Below, piece after piece: positions 7,796 to 15,255 of a stretch of DNA of 31,776 bases. Each line of letters starts with the position of its first letter. Position 1 is the stretch's first letter. The notes beneath the pieces were generated by a model. That model saw only the letters and a list, made by a program, of their open reading frames with translations, did not search any database and was not told where the DNA came from. The translations under genes and the position numbers were made by a program. The stretch comes from an uncultured Collinsella sp. (GTDB taxonomy: Bacteria; Actinomycetota; Coriobacteriia; Coriobacteriales; Coriobacteriaceae), in NCBI GenBank assembly GCA_900549275.1, contig URNU01000002.1, positions 1 to 31,776 of the forward strand, given 5' to 3'.

Positions 7796-10198
7796 CTATT
7801 TTGTCTTGCCGGTAATGAGCGTCTTAAGCCCTAGGCCGATCAGACCCAGTCCCATGCGCACGCGACCGGGGCGATGGCGCTCGATGGCCTTGGTCTTGCC
7901 AACGGGCTTCTCGCGGCGAGCGCTCTTCTCGGACGCGGGCTTGGCCGCCTGCGGTTGGGGCCGAGGAGCAGGTTCGGACTCAGGCTCGATAACGGTCGCT
8001 CGGACCTTCTGGACCTCGGGTGCGGCCGGCTGAGGCTCGGGCTCAGGCTGGGATGCGAGCGCGGGTTCTGCCTCGGTGGCGGCCTCGGCGTTGCGATACG
8101 CACGCTCCAGCAGGGCTTCCTGCGAGTTGAAGGGCTTCTCGTCCTCTTTGCGCTTCACGGGAACCCAGGTGCCGTCACTCGTCAGGCTGCGTGCCTTCAC
8201 GTTGTCGCGCAGCTGCATGCCCATGTACTCGTGCACCAGGGCGCGGCAGGTGGGGTCGAGCACGGGGAAGGCGATCTCCACGCGGTGCTCGGTGTTGCGC
8301 GTCATCATGTCTGCCGAGCTCAGGTAGATCATGTCCGAGTCCACGCCAAAGGCATAGACGCGCGCATGCTCCAGAAAGCGTCCGACGATGGAGCGCACGT
8401 GCACGTTCTCGGTCTTGCCCGGAATACCAGGCTTGAGGCACGAGATACCGCGGATGATCATGTCCACGCGCACGCCGGCACACGATGCCTCGGCAATCTT
8501 GTCGATGACCTCGCGGTCGGTAAGCGAGTTGAGCTTAAAGAACACGCGGGCGGGCTCACCGACAAGGGCGCGCTGGATCTCGCGGTCCAGGCCACGCATG
8601 ATGAGCGGCTTGAGGCCCACGGGCGCCACGCCCAGGAAGCGGTAGTCGCCGCGCAGGTTGCCCAGCGACAGATTGCGGAAGAACAGGTTGGCGTCCTCGC
8701 CGATGCCGGGGTGGGCGGTCATGAGCATAAAGTCGCTGTAGAGCTTGGCCGTCTTCTCGTTAAAGTTACCGGTTCCCAAAAGCGTGAGTCGGGTGAGCGC
8801 CATGCCCTCGCGATAGGTGAGCTGGCAGATCTTTGAGTGGCACTTAAAGCCCTCGGAGCCATAGATAACGGTGCAGCCTGCTTCTTCCAGACGCTCGGCC
8901 CACTCGATGTTATTTTGCTCGTCAAAGCGAGCACGAAGTTCCATGAGCACCGTGACCTCTTTGCCGTTCTCGGCAGCATCGATCAACGACTCGCACAGAC
9001 GGCTCTGCTTTGCCACGCGGTAGAGCGTGATGCGCAGCGAGATACACTCGGGGTCGTAGGCTGCCTCGTGTACCAGGTCCAGGAACGGATTCATGGCCTC
9101 GTAAGGGTAAAAGAGCAGCTTGTCGTGCTGCAGGACCTGCTCGCGGATGGAGCGGGTCATATCGATGGTGGGGTTGGGCTGCGGCTTAAACGGCGTAAAG
9201 AGCAGCTCGTTGCGTAGATGCTCGGGAATCTTGCCCTCAATACCAAAGACGTAGCCAAGGTCAAGGGGGATATCGCAGGTAAAGACCGAGCGGCGAGAAA
9301 GCTCGAGCGCCTTGCGGATGGTCTTGAGCGTTGGCTTTTCGAGCGAGCCTGATACGGCGAGCACCACCGGCTGCAGGCGCAGGCGCTTCTTGAGGATGCG
9401 CTTCATGTGCTGGCGGTAATCCTCTTCCTCCTCGACGCCCTCGCCGTCCGGGTCGATATCGGCATTGCGGGTGACGCGGATCAGCGCGCGATCCAGCGGT
9501 TTATAGGAGCCAAAGCAGCTGTCCAGGCAGGCGAGGATGACGTCCTCGAGCAAGATGTAGGAGTAGGTGCCGGTGGGCGAGGGGATCTCGACCACGCGGT
9601 TCATCGAGGTGGGAATCTCGATAAGGCCCAGCAGGCTCTCCTCGTCGGTGGCGCCGTCCAGACCACAGGCCAGATAGAGCGCGCCGTTGCGCAGGTTGGG
9701 GAAGGGGTGGCGCGGGTCAATGACCAGCGGCGAGATGACCGGCGACACGTAGGCCTGGAAGTAGCGGGTTACAAAAGTGCGCTCCTCGGGCGTAAGCGAA
9801 TCGATGCGGGCGCGGTGAACGCCCAGGGTGTCGAGCTTGCCCTCTATGCTCTTAAAGATAGATTCCCAACGGGTAAGGAGCCCGGGCAGCTCTGCCATGA
9901 CGGCATCGACCTGTTCGGAGGCGGTCATATTGCTCTTGTTCTCGACAGGCTGTTTTTTGAGCTCTGCCAGATCGGACAGGCCGCCCACGCGCACCATGAG
10001 AAATTCATCGAGGTTGGACTCGAAAATCGACACGAACTTTAGACGCTCGAACAGCGGAACGGTCTCGTCGAAGGCTTCGTCAAGCACGCGGTTGTCAAAG
10101 CGCAGCCAGCTAAGCTCTCGGTTTTGCGTATACGAAAAATCACGCGGCGGCTTGCGCAGCTTGGCGGCGGCTTGCTTTTTTTCGATTTTGCTCGGCAT
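7796..10198 (-). CDS. ppk1: polyphosphate kinase 1 with an extra C-terminal tail
   Basis: Reversibly transfers the ATP gamma-phosphate to polyphosphate. Domain order is that of Ppk1: N-terminal domain (RELSWLRFDNRVLDEA, FVSIFESNLDEFLMVRV), head domain, and two PLD-like catalytic domains. The autophosphorylated His is H454 in GFKCHSKICQL, with FNEKTAKLYSDF after it and the second His in GRFLEHARVYAFG. The enzyme core ends near residue 700. About 100 further residues follow: a Pro/Glu/Ala/Gln-rich, probably disordered stretch, a basic segment, and a Gly/Leu-rich end (VRMGLGLIGLGLKTLITG). This exceeds the 688 residues of the E. coli enzyme. The start is uncertain: ATGs at 10198, 10204 and 10225 are in frame and none has a strong ribosome site. 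Confidence 0.93.
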   Translation of the reverse strand: MPSKIEKKQAAAKLRKPPRDFSYTQNRELSWLRFDNRVLDEAFDETVPLFERLKFVSIFESNLDEFLMVRVGGLSDLAELKKQPVENKSNMTASEQVDAVMAELPGLLTRWESIFKSIEGKLDTLGVHRARIDSLTPEERTFVTRYFQAYVSPVISPLVIDPRHPFPNLRNGALYLACGLDGATDEESLLGLIEIPTSMNRVVEIPSPTGTYSYILLEDVILACLDSCFGSYKPLDRALIRVTRNADIDPDGEGVEEEEDYRQHMKRILKKRLRLQPVVLAVSGSLEKPTLKTIRKALELSRRSVFTCDIPLDLGYVFGIEGKIPEHLRNELLFTPFKPQPNPTIDMTRSIREQVLQHDKLLFYPYEAMNPFLDLVHEAAYDPECISLRITLYRVAKQSRLCESLIDAAENGKEVTVLMELRARFDEQNNIEWAERLEEAGCTVIYGSEGFKCHSKICQLTYREGMALTRLTLLGTGNFNEKTAKLYSDFMLMTAHPGIGEDANLFFRNLSLGNLRGDYRFLGVAPVGLKPLIMRGLDREIQRALVGEPARVFFKLNSLTDREVIDKIAEASCAGVRVDMIIRGISCLKPGIPGKTENVHVRSIVGRFLEHARVYAFGVDSDMIYLSSADMMTRNTEHRVEIAFPVLDPTCRALVHEYMGMQLRDNVKARSLTSDGTWVPVKRKEDEKPFNSQEALLERAYRNAEAATEAEPALASQPEPEPQPAAPEVQKVRATVIEPESEPAPRPQPQAAKPASEKSARREKPVGKTKAIERHRPGRVRMGLGLIGLGLKTLITGKTK

Positions 10199-10225
10199 AT
10201 GCATCTGTCCGTTCAGTCCCCGCAA

Positions 10226-10754
10226 GGGACGGTAGCCTAACTCTAATTCACTATTGTCTCAATTTAGTCGACCGCTGGCACGGACGTATCGCGTGAACGG
10301 TATCTTTACCTACTTCTTACGCTGACAAGCCGAAGCACTAACGTCCGGTGTTTTGAGCAAGCGATCTATATCCTCACTCAACTGGTGAGAATGTATGAAT
10401 AAGAATGATAGCAAGCTGAATATAATCGAATGTAGGTCGAATCGAGGGCAAGCGTCATTTATATGCAGAAAACCGTTTTCACTATGCAATTTTGAATCAT
10501 GGATAACTTTGAGTGTTCAAGCTTGATTTCCTAGAAAAATAACGTTTACCTAGGAAAATCTGCTTTACGAAACTGAAGTGCATCATGGGGAATCATATGC
10601 GATATACCGTTCATCGCACTTTGTTGACCGTTCGGGGGCGAGGTAGCATTACGAATGGAATTTGGATATAACTAGAGCTGTCAGCAAGCAGCGTCCCATA
10701 TGGAGGGGCGCTGATACATTCGGCCAGTAAGGCCCGAAAGAAAGGTAGGAGGCC
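10226..10754. promoter_or_regulatory. long AT-richer regulatory region between ppk1 and arcA
   Basis: No convincing gene lies in these 529 bases, which are visibly richer in A and T than the flanking genes. They contain a palindrome at 10525-10560 (GATTTCCTAG and CTAGGAAAATC, one-base bulge), a hairpin CTCAC/GTGAG near 10372-10388, a TATAAT at 10421-10426 without a good -35 box, TTGACC at 10624-10629 and TATAAC at 10667-10672. TGAAT-type half sites near 10396-10430 loosely resemble arginine repressor boxes. A long control region fits the arginine deiminase cluster, which is commonly under arginine, oxygen and catabolite control, but no single regulator can be named. Confidence 0.5.
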
Positions 10755-11996
10755 ATGACGAAAGGTCTGCACGTGCCTTCCGAGATCGGCAAGCTCAGGA
10801 AGGTCTGCCTGCACCGTCCCGGCGACGAGCTCCTCAACCTGCCGCCCGACGAGCTCGAGCGACTCCTGTTCGACGACGTCCCGTTCCTGGAGGTCGCGCA
10901 GCAGGAGCACGACACCTTCGCCCAGATCCTGAGGGACCAGGGCGTCGAGGTGCTCTACCTCGAGAACCTCGTCGCAGAGGTGTTCGACCAGGTCCCCGGC
11001 GCCCGCGCCGAGTTCACCGACCAGTACATCGCCGAGGCCGGCATCCGCGGCCAGCACATGCCGCAGATCGTCCGCGAGAAGCTGGACTCCATCGAGGACA
11101 ACCTCGAGTTCGTCAAGAAGACCATGGCCGGCATGACCAAGGCCGAGATCGACATGCCCCTCACGGCGTCCACGACCCTCGACTCCCTGGTCAACTCCGA
11201 GTCCGAGTCCGACCTGATCATCGACCCGATGCCCAACCTCTACTTCACCCGCGACCCGTTCGCGGTCGTCGGCGAGGGCGTCAACCTCAACCGCATGTAC
11301 TCGGTCACCCGCAACCGCGAGACCCTGTACGGCAAGTACGTCTTCAAGTACCACCCCGACTACAAGGACGTCTCCCTGTACTTCCGCCGCGACTGCCAGT
11401 TCCACACCGAGGGCGGCGACGTGCTGAACATCAACGAGAAGACCCTCGCCGTCGGCATCTCCCAGCGCACCCAGGCCGCCGCTATCGACGTCATGGCCCA
11501 GAACATCTTCTGGAACTCCGACTCCAAGGTCGAGCGCATCCTTGCCTTCGACATCCCGGTCTCGCGCGCCTTCATGCACCTCGACACGGTCTTCACCCAG
11601 ATCGACGTCGATAAGTTCACGATCCACCCCGCCATCATGGGCACCCTGCGCGTCTACGAGCTGACCGCCGGCAAGAACCCGGGCGACGTGAACATCCGCC
11701 TGATCGAGGACACCCTCGAGCACGTCCTGGAGGACGCCACCGGCGTCGACCAGGTCAAGCTGATCCCCTGCGGCGGCGGCGACCCGATCGCGGCCTCCCG
11801 CGAGCAGTGGAACGACGGCTCCAACACCCTGTGCGTCGAGCCCGGCAAGATCTGCGTCTACGCCCGCAACACCGTCACCAACGACGTGCTGTACAAGGAG
11901 GGCCTGGACCTTCTCGTCGTGCCCTCCGCCGAGCTCTCCCGCGGCCGCGGCGGCCCGCGCTGCATGAGCATGCCCTTCTGGCGCGAGGACCTCTAA
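10755..11996 (+). CDS. arcA: arginine deiminase
   Basis: Hydrolyses arginine to citrulline and ammonia, first step of the arginine deiminase pathway. The 413-residue protein has the family motifs YFTRDPFAVVG, EGGDVLNI, the catalytic His in FMHLDTVFTQ and the nucleophile C403 in GGPRCMSMPF. Length matches the family. The ATG follows AGGAGG with a gap of only two bases, unusually tight; AAGG slightly further upstream may be used instead. Third codon positions are almost all C or G over most of the gene, more extreme than in argF or other neighbours. This suggests very high expression or a different origin. It heads a cluster with ornithine carbamoyltransferase and a transporter. Confidence 0.97.
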   Translation: MTKGLHVPSEIGKLRKVCLHRPGDELLNLPPDELERLLFDDVPFLEVAQQEHDTFAQILRDQGVEVLYLENLVAEVFDQVPGARAEFTDQYIAEAGIRGQHMPQIVREKLDSIEDNLEFVKKTMAGMTKAEIDMPLTASTTLDSLVNSESESDLIIDPMPNLYFTRDPFAVVGEGVNLNRMYSVTRNRETLYGKYVFKYHPDYKDVSLYFRRDCQFHTEGGDVLNINEKTLAVGISQRTQAAAIDVMAQNIFWNSDSKVERILAFDIPVSRAFMHLDTVFTQIDVDKFTIHPAIMGTLRVYELTAGKNPGDVNIRLIEDTLEHVLEDATGVDQVKLIPCGGGDPIAASREQWNDGSNTLCVEPGKICVYARNTVTNDVLYKEGLDLLVVPSAELSRGRGGPRCMSMPFWREDL

Positions 11997-12008
11997 GTCT
12001 TTCCGTTT

Positions 12009-12037
12009 CCGGTGCGGTCTCCCTACAGCCGCACCGG
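12009..12037 (+). promoter_or_regulatory. intercistronic hairpin between arcA and arcB
   Basis: CCGGTGCGG at 12009-12017 pairs perfectly with CCGCACCGG at 12029-12037, and a smaller CCCGT/ACGGG hairpin follows at 12043-12055. There is no T run, so it is more likely an RNA-stability or processing element that lets arcA be expressed more than arcB than a full terminator. Confidence 0.55.
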
Positions 12038-12101
12038 CTTCGCCCGTCAAACGGGTGACACTAATACTTACGTAATTCATTTTTTCGAAAGGAAACGAAC
12101 C

Positions 12102-13097
12102 ATGGGTGTTAACCTCTCCGGCCGTAGCTTCCTCAAGCTTCTCGACCTCACCACCGAGGAGATCGAGTACCTGCTCAAGCTCTCTAAGAACTTCAAGGAT
12201 ATGAAGCGCGCTGGCGTTCCGCACCGCTATCTCGAGGGCAAGAACATCGTTCTGCTCTTCCAGAAGACCTCCACTCGCACCCGTTGCGCCTTCGAGGTCG
12301 GCGGCATGGATCTGGGCATGGGCGTCACCTACCTCGATCCGGGTTCGTCGCAGATGGGCAAGAAGGAGTCCATCGAGGACACCGCCCGCGTTCTCGGCCG
12401 CATGTATGACGGCATCGAGTTCCGTGGCTTTGCCCAGGACGACGTCGAGGAGCTCGCTGCTAAGTCCGGCGTGCCCGTGTGGAACGGCCTGACCACTGAG
12501 TGGCACCCCACCCAGATGCTCGCCGACATCCTGACCGTCCAGGAGAACTTCAACTACGACATCAAGGGCAAGACTCTCGTCTTCATGGGCGACTGCAAGA
12601 ACAATGTTGCTCGCTCCCTCATGGTTGTCTGCTCCAAGCTCGGCATGAACTTCGTGGCCTGCGGCCCCGAGGAGTGCATGCCCGCTGACGACGTCATTGA
12701 GGCCTGCAAGCCCATTGCCGAGGCTAACGGCTGCACCATCAAGCTGACCACTGACGTCAAGGACGGCGTCACCGGTGCCGACGTTATCTACACCGACGTG
12801 TGGGTCTCCATGGGCGAGCCTGACGAGGTCTGGGCCGAGCGCATCGCTCAGCTCACCCCGTATCGTGTCACCTCCGAGGTCATGGCTATGGCCAACCCGG
12901 GTGCCATCTTCCTGCACTGCCTGCCCAGCTTCCACGACACCAACACCACGATTGGCGCCGAGAAGTGCGAGCAGTTCGGCATCACCGAGCAGGAGGTCAC
13001 CGACGAGGTCTTCGAGAGCCCTGCTTCCAAGGTCTTCGACGAGGCCGAGAACCGCATGCACACCATCAAGGCTGTCATGTACGCCACGCTCAAGTAA
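12102..13097 (+). CDS. arcB: ornithine carbamoyltransferase (catabolic)
   Basis: Converts citrulline and phosphate to ornithine and carbamoyl phosphate in arginine catabolism (the reverse of argF). The 331-residue protein has the carbamoyl-phosphate motif STRTR at residues 57-61, the HPTQ segment in EWHPTQMLADILT, FMGDCKNNVARSL and the HCLPSFHD motif. The start at 12102 (MGVNLSGRSFLKLLDL) has GAAAGGAAA upstream; the frame stays open 90 bases further without family similarity. It is placed between arcA and an ArcD-like carrier, so a catabolic role is inferred. Anabolic and catabolic enzymes cannot be separated firmly by eye, and argF would be an acceptable symbol. Confidence 0.95.
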   Translation: MGVNLSGRSFLKLLDLTTEEIEYLLKLSKNFKDMKRAGVPHRYLEGKNIVLLFQKTSTRTRCAFEVGGMDLGMGVTYLDPGSSQMGKKESIEDTARVLGRMYDGIEFRGFAQDDVEELAAKSGVPVWNGLTTEWHPTQMLADILTVQENFNYDIKGKTLVFMGDCKNNVARSLMVVCSKLGMNFVACGPEECMPADDVIEACKPIAEANGCTIKLTTDVKDGVTGADVIYTDVWVSMGEPDEVWAERIAQLTPYRVTSEVMAMANPGAIFLHCLPSFHDTNTTIGAEKCEQFGITEQEVTDEVFESPASKVFDEAENRMHTIKAVMYATLK

Positions 13098-13112
13098 GAG
13101 CATCTAGCATCT

Positions 13113-13144
13113 CGCTCGGGGTGTATTGCTGCACACCCCGAGCG
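13113..13144 (+). terminator. hairpin after arcB (partial terminator)
   Basis: CGCTCGGGGTGT at 13113-13124 pairs perfectly with ACACCCCGAGCG at 13133-13144, starting 15 bases after the arcB stop. Only GCTTTGT follows, so the T run is poor. It may reduce rather than stop read-through into the transporter gene 100 bases further on. Confidence 0.6.
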
Positions 13145-13244
13145 GCTTTGTCTGGTAAATATCTCGCACCAGGCGGCAGGCACGGCACGGAAGAGCCGCT
13201 TCGGGCGAGATCAGTAAATGATTTATGAAGGGGGGATGAGAACT

Positions 13245-14723
13245 ATGACTGAGACCGCTAAGAAAAAGCGCGGTATGCCTTCATCGTTCACCATTCTTCT
13301 TGCTCTGCTGGCAATTGTTGCAGTGATTACCGTTATCGTCTCCGGCACGTCCGGCGGCGCGGTTACTGCCGCCCGTCTGAGCGATTTCTGCACCGCCCCG
13401 ATTAAGGGCTTCGCTGACGCTCTGCCCGTCTGCCTCTTCGTTATGATCCTGGGCGGCTTCCTCGGCATGATGACCGAGACCGGCGCTCTGGACAACGGCA
13501 TCGCCGTCCTGGTGCAGAAGCTTAAGGGCAACGAGATCATGCTCATTCCCGTGCTGATGCTCATCTTCTCCCTCGGTGGTACCACCTATGGTATGTGCGA
13601 GGAGACCGTTCCCTTCTACGCCCTGCTCGCCGCAACCATGATGGCTGCCGGCTTCGACCCGATGGTTGGCGCCGCCACCGTCCTGCTCGGCGCTGGCTGC
13701 GGCTGCCTGGGCTCCACGGTTAACCCGTTCGCCGTCGGCGCTGCCGTCGACGCTCTGACCGGCGTTGGCATTGAGGTCAACCAGTCCATCATCATCGGCC
13801 TCGGTGCCGTCCTGTGGATTGTTACCACTGCCATGTCCATCTTCTTCGTCATGAGCTATGCCAAGAAGGTCAAGGCTGACAAGGGTTCCACCATCCTTTC
13901 GATGCAGGAGCTCAAGGACGCCGAAGAGGCTCACGGCAAGGCTGCTTCCGAGGTTCACAATGAGGTCAAGCTCACCGGTCGTCAGAAGGGTGTTCTGATT
14001 GCCTTTGCTTTCACCTTCGTCGTCATGATCGTCGGCTTCATTCCGCTGGCCGACCTCAACGAGGGCGTCGCCAACTTCTTCGACGCTGGCGCTGTCTACG
14101 ACGCCGACGGTAACGCCGTCGTCCAGGGCTGGTCTGCCCTGATCACCGGCCTGCCCATTGGCCAGTGGTACTTCGACGAGGCTTCCACCTGGTTCTTCCT
14201 CATGGCCGTCCTGATCGGTATCATCGGTGGCCTGTCCGAGAAGCAGATCGTCAACACCTTCATCACCGGCGCTGCCGACATGATGTCCGTTGTTCTCGTC
14301 ATCGCCCTCGCCCGCGGTATCTCCGTCCTCATGGCTAACACCGGCCTCGACGTCTACGTTCTCGACGCTGCCGCCAATGCCTTGGCTGGCCTGTCCGGCG
14401 TGATCTTCGCTCCCATGAGCTTCCTGGTCTACTTCGGCCTGTCCTTCCTGATCCCCTCGACCTCCGGTATGGCCACCGTTTCCATGCCCATCATGGGACC
14501 GCTGGCTGTTAAGCTCGGCTTCTCGCCCGAGGTCATGGTCATGATCTTCTCCGCCGCCATCGGTGTCGTGAACCTGTTCACCCCGACCTCCGGCGCCATC
14601 ATGGGCGGTCTCGCCTTGGCCAAGATCGAGTGGACGACCTGGCTCAAGTTTGCCCTTAAGCTCATCGTCGCGCTCTCCGTCGTCTGCGCCATCATCCTGA
14701 CCGTCGCCTGCGTGTTGCTCTAA
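13245..14723 (+). CDS. arcD: YfcC/DcuC-type carrier, probable arginine/ornithine antiporter
   Basis: Polytopic inner-membrane protein of 492 residues with about 11-12 hydrophobic segments and a central polar loop near residues 210-245. Sequence features match the YfcC family (Pfam DcuC): GGFLGMMTETGALDNGI, GTTYGMCEETVPFY, GCGCLGSTVNPFAVG, and a C-terminal FLIPSTSGMATVSMPIMGPL and FTPTSGAIMGGL. Streptococcal ArcD proteins belong to this family, and the position directly after arcA and arcB supports exchange of arginine for ornithine. The start at 13245 has a G-rich ribosome site (AAGGGGGG) nine bases upstream; ATGs at 13218 and 13236 are alternatives. A peptide or other amino acid substrate cannot be excluded. 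The symbol is given from context. Confidence 0.82.
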   Translation: MTETAKKKRGMPSSFTILLALLAIVAVITVIVSGTSGGAVTAARLSDFCTAPIKGFADALPVCLFVMILGGFLGMMTETGALDNGIAVLVQKLKGNEIMLIPVLMLIFSLGGTTYGMCEETVPFYALLAATMMAAGFDPMVGAATVLLGAGCGCLGSTVNPFAVGAAVDALTGVGIEVNQSIIIGLGAVLWIVTTAMSIFFVMSYAKKVKADKGSTILSMQELKDAEEAHGKAASEVHNEVKLTGRQKGVLIAFAFTFVVMIVGFIPLADLNEGVANFFDAGAVYDADGNAVVQGWSALITGLPIGQWYFDEASTWFFLMAVLIGIIGGLSEKQIVNTFITGAADMMSVVLVIALARGISVLMANTGLDVYVLDAAANALAGLSGVIFAPMSFLVYFGLSFLIPSTSGMATVSMPIMGPLAVKLGFSPEVMVMIFSAAIGVVNLFTPTSGAIMGGLALAKIEWTTWLKFALKLIVALSVVCAIILTVACVLL

Positions 14724-14814
14724 GTACCCAACGGGTACCCCACGGAAACCTTGACGATCCTGTAAAGGATCACCTGGTCATCGTCTGTCCGGTGGGGTCA
14801 ACCCACCGGTAGAC
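14724..14814 (+). ncRNA. structured 3' element with two exclusive folds
   Basis: Directly after the arcD-like stop a small hairpin GTACCC/GGGTAC (14724-14738) forms. Then CCCCACGGA (14738-14746) can pair with TCCGGTGGGG (14788-14797, one bulged G), enclosing inner stems such as GATCC/GGATC (14756-14760 with 14767-14771). Alternatively CCGGTGGG (14789-14796) pairs with CCCACCGG (14802-14809), extended by GTCT/AGAC. The two folds share the same bases and exclude each other. A strong terminator follows at 14826. It may be a 3' UTR switch or a small RNA; no known family was recognised. Confidence 0.4.
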
Positions 14815-14825
14815 TCCTACCTTTA

Positions 14826-14856
14826 GCCCCCTCCCGTTCCGTGCGCGGGAGGGGGC
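14826..14856 (+). terminator. terminator of the arc cluster
   Basis: GCCCCCTCCCG at 14826-14836 pairs perfectly with CGGGAGGGGGC at 14846-14856 around a nine-base loop. The T run after it is poor (GCACTTATG), but the stem is very strong. It closes the region downstream of the arcD-like gene. Confidence 0.75.
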
Positions 14857-14864
14857 GCACTTAT

Positions 14865-14891
14865 GTTGCGCGGTTCTACGAACCGCGCAAC
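14865..14891. repeat. perfect 12-base hairpin
   Basis: GTTGCGCGGTTC at 14865-14876 pairs with GAACCGCGCAAC at 14880-14891 around a TAC loop. It sits nine bases after the arc terminator and 17 bases before the next long inverted repeat. Function unknown. Confidence 0.8.
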
Positions 14892-14908
14892 CAGTCGACG
14901 CTGCGCGC

Positions 14909-15000
14909 CGTCCAGGACGACAATTTGTCATTCAAAAGGCAAGGCATGACCAAAAGGTCTATGCCTTGCCTTTTGAATGACAAATTGTACGTCCTGGACG
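14909..15000. repeat. very long inverted repeat (about 43-base arms)
   Basis: The left arm 14909-14951 and right arm 14956-15000 are inverse complements apart from two single-base insertions, with a four-base AAAA loop. The arms begin and end with CGTCCAGGACG and contain the AT-rich core ACAATTTGTCATTCAAAAGG. The arm tips are themselves nearly palindromic (TCCAGGA). Any RNA from here would fold into a hairpin of about 90 bases. No reading frame of note and no T run on either side; it is not an ordinary terminator. Confidence 0.9.
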
Positions 15001-15079
15001 TCGCTCGCTGACTTATGCTCAACCTGCGACGTTTCTGTTGTTGGTGCAAAGAGGTCAGGTTACTTCGCGCCAAAAGGGG

Positions 15080-15148
15080 AAGTTGCGGTGGAATAGTTCC
15101 TGTTTGGCCGTCTTGAGGGGTTAAACGGGAACTATTCCACCGCAACTT
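15080..15148. repeat. long inverted repeat (26-base arms)
   Basis: The arm at 15080-15105, starting AAGTTGCGGTGGAATAGTTC, is inverse to 15123-15148 with one G-T pair; the outermost 20 or so bases match perfectly. The loop is 17 bases. It lies 80 bases after the previous inverted repeat and about 60 bases ahead of the -10 box of the DUF1846 gene. No flanking direct repeats were found. Confidence 0.88.
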
Positions 15149-15210
15149 ATCGATGGCGTGTTTGGTTGGTGCCTGTTGATGGTCTGGGTATCGGGGAGGG
15201 CGGGCTCCGT

Positions 15211-15216
15211 TATAAT
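15211..15216 (+). promoter_or_regulatory. -10 box of the DUF1846 gene
   Basis: A consensus TATAAT lies 40 bases ahead of the ATG at 15256, predicting a start of transcription near 15223. No good -35 match is seen 16-18 bases upstream. The predicted transcript start would lie only about nine bases before the alternative ATG at 15232, which favours the later start. Confidence 0.5.
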
Positions 15217-15255
15217 CGCCTAGGACATTAAATGGAAACGGGACGGGAGCCATAC

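Noticed and set aside
12012..12101. N-terminal extension of ornithine carbamoyltransferase
   Set aside because: The frame is open, but the extra 30 residues run through the intercistronic hairpin, have no family similarity, and a good ribosome site precedes the ATG at 12102.
10611..13103. 830-codon open frame on the - strand across arcA and arcB
   Set aside because: It is antisense to two well-conserved genes, its protein is Val/Leu/Gly/Asp-rich without any family signature, and it is explained by the strong codon bias of the + strand genes.
14909..15148. CRISPR array or integron-like repeats
   Set aside because: The repeats are inverted pairs with different arms, not regular direct repeats with spacers, and no cas or integrase gene is near. 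XerD here is the housekeeping recombinase.
15080..15148. Miniature transposon with terminal inverted repeats
   Set aside because: No target-site duplication was found at the borders and no second copy is in the window. It remains possible if copies occur elsewhere in the genome.
14876..15253. 125-codon - strand frame in the inverted-repeat array
   Set aside because: It is made of the inverted repeats themselves, lacks a ribosome site and has no recognisable domain.
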